The position numbers were made by a program, and so were the translations under genes. From positions 32,685-96,684 of the forward strand of contig CATXEA010000012.1 of NCBI GenBank assembly GCA_958367245.1: DNA of 64,000 nt. Direction: 5' to 3'. The notes under the pieces are model-generated. The model saw only the letters and a program-made list of their open reading frames with translations. It was not told the origin of the DNA and made no database searches. Positions 60,181-64,000 of this stretch are shown in pieces. The DNA is from an uncultured Blautia sp. GTDB lineage: Bacteria; Bacillota; Clostridia; Lachnospirales; Lachnospiraceae. Position 1 is the first letter of the stretch. Each line of letters opens with the position of its first letter.

Positions 60181-61164
60181 ATGTTAGTGTCAATTGTGAT
60201 ACCATGCTATTATTCAGAGAAATCCATCCGTAAGGTGGTGGAGCTAGTAATGGAGGAATTTGAAAAGAATAAGGGATATTCCTGTGAGTTTATTCTTGTC
60301 AATGATGGATCTAAGGATAGAACTTTTGAGGAAATCTGTACGCTTGCAGATGAGTATTCCAATGTGTGCGGTGTGAATTTGATGCGTAATTTCGGTCAGC
60401 ACAATGCTTTGATGGCTGCAATACATTATACAAAAGGCGATTATGTGCTGGGAATGGATGATGATCTTCAGACACATCCATCTCAGATTTTCAAGCTGAT
60501 TTATAAAATAGAAGAAGGATTTGATGTGGTTTACGGAGTTTATCCAAAGAGAAAAAATTCTCCGCTGAAAAATCTTACAAGCAAACTGAATGAGGTCAGT
60601 TCCCGCGTCATGCTGAATCGTCCGAAAGATATTGTGTCCAGTAATTTCTGGATGATTACCAGAGCCGTCCGTGATGAGGTGATAAAGTATGAAAGTTTTA
60701 ATCCGTATATTGACGGGATTTTTTATCGTGTCACTCACAATATCGGTAATGTACCGGTAGAGCATCATAAACGTGAATTTGGAAATTCCGGATATACCTT
60801 TAAGAAACTTCTGAATCTGTGGCTGGCGTACTGGAATTTTTCTGTAATTCCTCTTAGAATTTCATTTTTTCTGGGGATTTTTTCGGCAATCGGTGGAGTT
60901 CTGGTGGCATTACTCGTAGTGATTAATAAGATTCTGAATCCTGATGTAGCTGTAGGATGGTCTTCGTCGCTTTGTGTGATGGCTGTAATGTTTGGGCTTG
61001 TACTTATGGTTCTTGGCGTGATAGGAGAGTATATCGGAAAAATTATTATGATTCTGAACAATACGCCACAGTATATCGTAAGGGAGACTGTAAATGCTTC
61101 TGGCAGGGAAGATATTAAAAATCTTGTGAAAGAAGAGGTTTCTCGGGAGGGAAAAGACGGATGA
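60181..61164 (+). CDS. Polyprenyl-phosphate glycosyltransferase (ArnC/GtrB/DPM1-like GT2)
   Basis: 327 residues, ATG directly after the previous stop. GT2 catalytic domain (about 1-215): VSIVIPCYYSEKSIRKV, LVNDGSKDRTFE, MRNFGQHNALMAAI, the DDDLQTHP metal and donor motif, and VEHHKREFGNSGYT. Two membrane helices follow (about 227-250 and 262-290). This class loads a sugar from a nucleotide donor onto undecaprenyl phosphate inside the cell, for later flipping and use outside. The downstream SMR pair would be the flippase, as ArnE/ArnF are to ArnC. Overlaps the next gene by 4 bases. Confidence 0.9.
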   Translation: MLVSIVIPCYYSEKSIRKVVELVMEEFEKNKGYSCEFILVNDGSKDRTFEEICTLADEYSNVCGVNLMRNFGQHNALMAAIHYTKGDYVLGMDDDLQTHPSQIFKLIYKIEEGFDVVYGVYPKRKNSPLKNLTSKLNEVSSRVMLNRPKDIVSSNFWMITRAVRDEVIKYESFNPYIDGIFYRVTHNIGNVPVEHHKREFGNSGYTFKKLLNLWLAYWNFSVIPLRISFFLGIFSAIGGVLVALLVVINKILNPDVAVGWSSSLCVMAVMFGLVLMVLGVIGEYIGKIIMILNNTPQYIVRETVNASGREDIKNLVKEEVSREGKDG

Positions 61165-62390
61165 AGAAAATTATGATTCTTGGAGCTGGCGTCTATCAGG
61201 TGCCTCTTATCAAAACTGCGAAAAACAGGGGGCTTTTTACCATTGTTGTCAGCATTTGGGGAAACTATCCGGGTTTTGCTCTGGCGGATAAGGTTTACTA
61301 TATTAATACGACAGATAAGGAAAAGGTTTTGGCGGCCGCCCAAGAAGAGCAGATTGCAGGAATCTGTACCACAGGAACAGATGTGGCTGTGGCGACGATA
61401 GGATATGTCTGTGAAAAGCTGGGACTTGCGGGTTTGTCTGAGGCAGCAGCCATACGGGCGACAGATAAGGCAGTCATGAAAGATGCTTTTGCTCGTGGAG
61501 GTGTGTGTTCGCCGAACTTTAAAAAGGTTTGTGATTTTTCTGAGGCGAAAGCTGCCGCAGAGGAATTGGGATTTCCTGTGGTTGTGAAAAGGGTGGACAG
61601 CTCAGGGAGCCGTGGAATTACTATTGTGAAAGAAGCCGCTGCGCTTGAGGAAGCGTTTAGGGAAGCGCTTGTTACTTCAGGAAAGGATTATGTACTTGTG
61701 GAGTGCTTTGCAAAAGGCAGAGAAATAGGTGTGGATGGTATAGTACAAAACGGTAAGATTGTTTTTCTGGCGCCTCATGAGAAGTTAGTACATCACGGAG
61801 CGAAAAGTACGATTCCGGTAGGGCACGGGTTTCCGTATCATTGTTCTGTTTTTTTGGAAGAAGAAATTCGCAAACAGATGGAACAAGGGGTGGAAGCGCT
61901 CGGACTTGATAACTGCTCTGTAAATGCAGATGTGTTTGTTGATTATTCAGAGAGAGAAGAAAAATGGACAGTATCTGTAATTGAGATGGGTGGACGCACG
62001 GGGGCAACTTGTATTCCGGAGCTCCTTTCACTATATTTCGGCTTTGATTTTTACGAAAAAATTCTGGATAATGCACTGGGAATTCCATTGGATTTTCAAG
62101 TGGAGAAAACCAAATGTCCTTGTATGGCGAAGCTTTTGATGAGTCCTGTTCATGGAGTGATTACAAGAATTGACGAAGCTGGACTTGAGAAAATTCGTTC
62201 CAGAGGAAATGTTGTGGCTGTTGATTTTTCAGTGGGACATGAAGTGGAGCCTATGGAAAACGGTACAAACCGTATTGGACATGTAGTGTCTTGTGTGAAA
62301 GAAGAAGGAGAACTGGAAGAGATTGTGAGCTGTATTTACCGTTGTATATTTATTGATGGGTGCTCACTGGAGGAAATATGGAAAAAGTAA
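61161..62390 (+). CDS. ATP-grasp ligase of unknown substrate
   Basis: 409 residues, ATP-grasp family (carbamoyl-phosphate synthase/D-Ala-D-Ala ligase-like). N-terminal pre-grasp domain (IMILGAGVYQVPLIKTAKNRG), ATP-binding segment (VVVKRVDSSGSRGIT), VLVECFAKGREIGVDG, and the metal-binding loop VIEMGGRTGATCIPEL. The C-terminal part is a lid-like domain. ATP-grasp enzymes of this type join a carboxylate to an amine or thiol. In this operon a likely acceptor is an amino sugar or amino acid; the substrate is not known. Start ATGA overlap with the GT2 gene. Confidence 0.85.
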   Translation: MKKIMILGAGVYQVPLIKTAKNRGLFTIVVSIWGNYPGFALADKVYYINTTDKEKVLAAAQEEQIAGICTTGTDVAVATIGYVCEKLGLAGLSEAAAIRATDKAVMKDAFARGGVCSPNFKKVCDFSEAKAAAEELGFPVVVKRVDSSGSRGITIVKEAAALEEAFREALVTSGKDYVLVECFAKGREIGVDGIVQNGKIVFLAPHEKLVHHGAKSTIPVGHGFPYHCSVFLEEEIRKQMEQGVEALGLDNCSVNADVFVDYSEREEKWTVSVIEMGGRTGATCIPELLSLYFGFDFYEKILDNALGIPLDFQVEKTKCPCMAKLLMSPVHGVITRIDEAGLEKIRSRGNVVAVDFSVGHEVEPMENGTNRIGHVVSCVKEEGELEEIVSCIYRCIFIDGCSLEEIWKK

Positions 62391-62746
62391 AGGATTATCT
62401 TTTTTTACATTTAAGTGTAATGATGTTTTCGTTCACCGGAGTTTTTTCAAAGTTTGCGTCTCGAGAGCTTAGCGCAGGGGGATTAAAAAATCCGAAGGTT
62501 TATGTTTTTGCTTTTTTGATGATTTTTATCTGTTTTTTATATGCGTTCTGCTGGCAGAAGGTGATAAAAAAATTTGATCTGAATATCGGTTATGCAAACA
62601 GGAGCGTTTATCTTCTGTGGAGTCAGATTTGGGCGGTGACGATTTTTAAGGAACATCTTACTGTACGAAATATAATCGGACTCTTTATTGTGCTTGCCGG
62701 AGTTCTGGTGGTAACTATGAGTGCAGAACAGAAGGAGGCGGAATAA
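62378..62746 (+). CDS. SMR/EamA-type small membrane transporter subunit (ArnF-like)
   Basis: 122 residues, about four membrane helices, small multidrug resistance fold. It starts inside the ATP-grasp gene with GGAGG (62369-62373) 4 bases upstream; an in-frame ATG at 62360 is less likely. Typical SMR features include the last helices (VYLLWSQIWAVTIFKEHLTVRNIIGL, core QIWAVTIFKEHLTVRN). A second SMR gene follows 3 bases later, as with heterodimeric flippases. Confidence 0.8.
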   Translation: MEKVKDYLFLHLSVMMFSFTGVFSKFASRELSAGGLKNPKVYVFAFLMIFICFLYAFCWQKVIKKFDLNIGYANRSVYLLWSQIWAVTIFKEHLTVRNIIGLFIVLAGVLVVTMSAEQKEAE

Positions 62747-62749
62747 GAT

Positions 62750-63085
62750 ATGGAACCGTATTTTTTATTGATGTTTGCGGCGACGTTTTTTACGGCTGTT
62801 TCGCAGGTGCTTCTCAAACAAAGTGCTCAAAAAGAACATAAAAGCTGGATTTTTGAATATCTGAACTGGCGGGTAATCACAGCCTATGGAATCTCCTTTG
62901 CTGTACTACTCTTAAATACTTACGCATACACGAAGGTAGACATGAAATACGGTGCAGTCATTGATACTTTCAGTTATGTGTTTGTTATGGTGTTGTCTTA
63001 TTTTATTCTGAAAGAAAAATTCAACAGAGGGCAGCTGATTGGAAATCTGCTGATTATTACCGGTATTCTAGTTTATACATTGTAA
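62750..63085 (+). CDS. SMR-type small membrane transporter subunit (ArnE-like)
   Basis: 111 residues, four predicted membrane helices. N-terminal FAATFFTAVSQVLLKQSAQ and C-terminal YFILKEKFNRGQLIGNLLIITGILV match the SMR/EamA half-module of ArnE. GGAGG at 62734-62738, 11 bases before ATG. It pairs with the preceding gene; together they may flip a polyprenyl-phosphate sugar made by the GT2 enzyme, by inference from the Arn system. Confidence 0.82.
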   Translation: MEPYFLLMFAATFFTAVSQVLLKQSAQKEHKSWIFEYLNWRVITAYGISFAVLLLNTYAYTKVDMKYGAVIDTFSYVFVMVLSYFILKEKFNRGQLIGNLLIITGILVYTL

Positions 63086-63104
63086 AATATAGAGCAGCTG
63101 CAAG

Positions 63105-63152
63105 AAACTCCTCTCTGAAAGGGGTTGCCCTGTTTCGGAAAGGAGTTTTTGG
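63105..63152 (+). terminator. Probable terminator after the SMR genes
   Basis: AAACTCCT (63105-63112) pairs with AGGAGTTT (63141-63148), with CTGAAA/TTTCGG as an inner stem, followed by TTT. Confidence 0.65.
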
Positions 63153-63184
63153 GGTCTTAGCCGGGATAATCTATCTTCTATATA

Positions 63185-63769
63185 TCAGCTTTCGGCTGCT
63201 TTTTTGGCGTATTCTGTTGTAACAAGATTTTCGTAATCGAGGCGTTTGTTCAGCTCGCCTGCGCCTTCCAGAATATCCTGAAGAAGGTTGAAGCTGTCTT
63301 CCTCAAAAATCAGATTATCTTTCCATGTATCCTGATCGTAATATCGTTTCACAATGGTGGTGATGGTTTCCAGATTAAATTCCGGAAACTGGGGAGCGAT
63401 AACCTCTGCGATTTCTTCAGGTGTATGGTTTACCACGAAGTCCATGCCTTTTTGAAGACCGTTTGTGAATGCCGTAATAAGCTCAGGATGTTTTTCCATA
63501 TAGCTTGTTTTTGCGCTGTAGGAAGTGTAGGGCACATAGCCGGAGTCTACACCCAGAGAAGCGACGACATAACCTGCGCCTTCCTGTTCAAGGGCTGTGG
63601 CGGACGGCTCAAACTCTACGGAGAAATCTCCCTGCCCGCCGGAAAAAGCAGCGGCAGTAGAGCCGAAATCAATACTCTGGTCGATGGTAAGGTCAGTTTG
63701 CGGGTCAATGTTGTTGGCTTTGAGGATATGCTCGAAGACCATTTCCGGCATACCACCTGTTGTCACCAT
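63185..63769 (-). pseudogene. Truncated ABC substrate-binding protein of the NMT1/SsuA type
   Basis: 194 residues from the first ATG. It matches the C-terminal two thirds of NitT/TauT/HMP-type binding proteins: TTGGMPEMVFEHILKAN, AFSGGQGDFSVEFEPSA, GYVPYTSYSAK, ITAFTNGLQKGMDFV, IAPQFPEF. The signal peptide and the first lobe are missing. The upstream frame has no family match and is closed by a stop about 30 bases before the ATG. The upstream DNA encodes something unrelated in another frame, so the gene looks broken by a rearrangement near 63765-63790. No permease or ATPase gene is beside it. Confidence 0.75.
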
Positions 63770-64000
63770 TACAATGTAAATAATCGTCCGATAATTGTTC
63801 AGAAGTCATTTGAGACGGTAAATCCGGTAGATATTGATGCATCAATACCGTAACTTCTTCTTTTGTTTTCGCAATATTGTAAGGTTTCAGCGGATTATCC
63901 GTATCTTCCAAAATTCCCAATTCTTTCATCAAATTGATATAAGGTAAGATACTTTGTTTCGTTTTCTTAAATCCCAATGCTGTGATATGTTCTGACAAGT
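63705..64000 (-). CDS. Unrecognised coding fragment running off the window
   Basis: An open frame of 97 residues from TTG at 63998 on the minus strand; it may continue beyond the window. Residues 1-75 (ALGFKKTKQSILPYINLMKE, LMHQYLPDLPSQMTSEQL) look like real protein, but I recognise no family. From about residue 76 the frame reads the binding-protein DNA out of frame, so the C-terminus is not genuine. It is probably the remnant of another gene joined to the truncated binding-protein gene. Confidence 0.35.
   Translation of the reverse strand, partial: LSEHITALGFKKTKQSILPYINLMKELGILEDTDNPLKPYNIAKTKEEVTVLMHQYLPDLPSQMTSEQLSDDYLHCNGDNRWYAGNGLRAYPQSQQH

Overview
This window looks like chromosomal DNA of a low-to-moderate GC Gram-positive anaerobe of the class Clostridia, most likely a gut Lachnospiraceae member. 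This is inferred from gene content and style: strong AGGAGG ribosome sites, several TTG starts, secreted proteins with glucan-binding-type and fibronectin repeats, an ABC-exported rhamnan-like glycan, no outer-membrane genes, and sigma-A-like promoters. Genus and species cannot be fixed from sequence alone.

Layout. 1-9.3 kb is housekeeping: the end of lepA, a small lipoprotein, hemW, uvrA with a LexA box in its promoter, an mreB-family gene, recD2 and a comF-type gene. 9.4-13.5 kb is a c-di-AMP operon: two uncharacterised membrane proteins, the diadenylate cyclase cdaA, its partner cdaR and an HPr gene where many Firmicutes have glmM. 13.5-17.7 kb encodes two secreted wall enzymes, an L,D-transpeptidase and a GH25 muramidase, both with wall-binding repeats. 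17.8-38.0 kb is a large surface-glycan locus: an RffA-type aminotransferase, RmlC, an O-antigen-type ABC exporter (Wzm/Wzt with a C-terminal sugar-binding domain), several GT2 enzymes, a WsaF-like rhamnosyltransferase, a methyltransferase next to a kinase-like protein, a DUF2142 membrane protein, a priming sugar-phosphate transferase and an LCP ligase. Two S11 (DacF-type) peptidase paralogues that have lost catalytic residues lie inside it.

38-44.8 kb holds htrA, clpX, a zinc-ribbon protein and two secreted proteins with leucine-rich, fibronectin and SGNH domains. A leftward tRNA-Leu(CAG) follows, then carAB, in which CarA lacks all three glutaminase triad residues, then uppP. 50.6-54.5 kb is a molybdate module (one-component regulator, molbindin, modABC) with mirror-image divergent promoters. 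54.5-57.9 kb, on the minus strand, has a PucR-type regulator, a sugar ABC ATPase (MsmK/UgpC type) and a DUF89 protein. 58.1-63.1 kb is a tight operon: an intact DacF carboxypeptidase, a PLP enzyme of the D-cysteine desulfhydrase/ACC deaminase family, an ArnC/GtrB-like GT2, an ATP-grasp ligase and two SMR-type membrane proteins. It looks like an uncharacterised lipid-linked sugar or amino-acid modification pathway. The right edge holds a truncated ABC substrate-binding gene joined to unrelated coding sequence.

The best leads are the glutaminase-dead CarA, the two S11 pseudoenzymes, the 58-63 kb cassette, and the apparently split WbdD-like chain-terminating pair next to Wzm/Wzt. No CRISPR array, complete insertion sequence, prophage or rRNA gene was seen.
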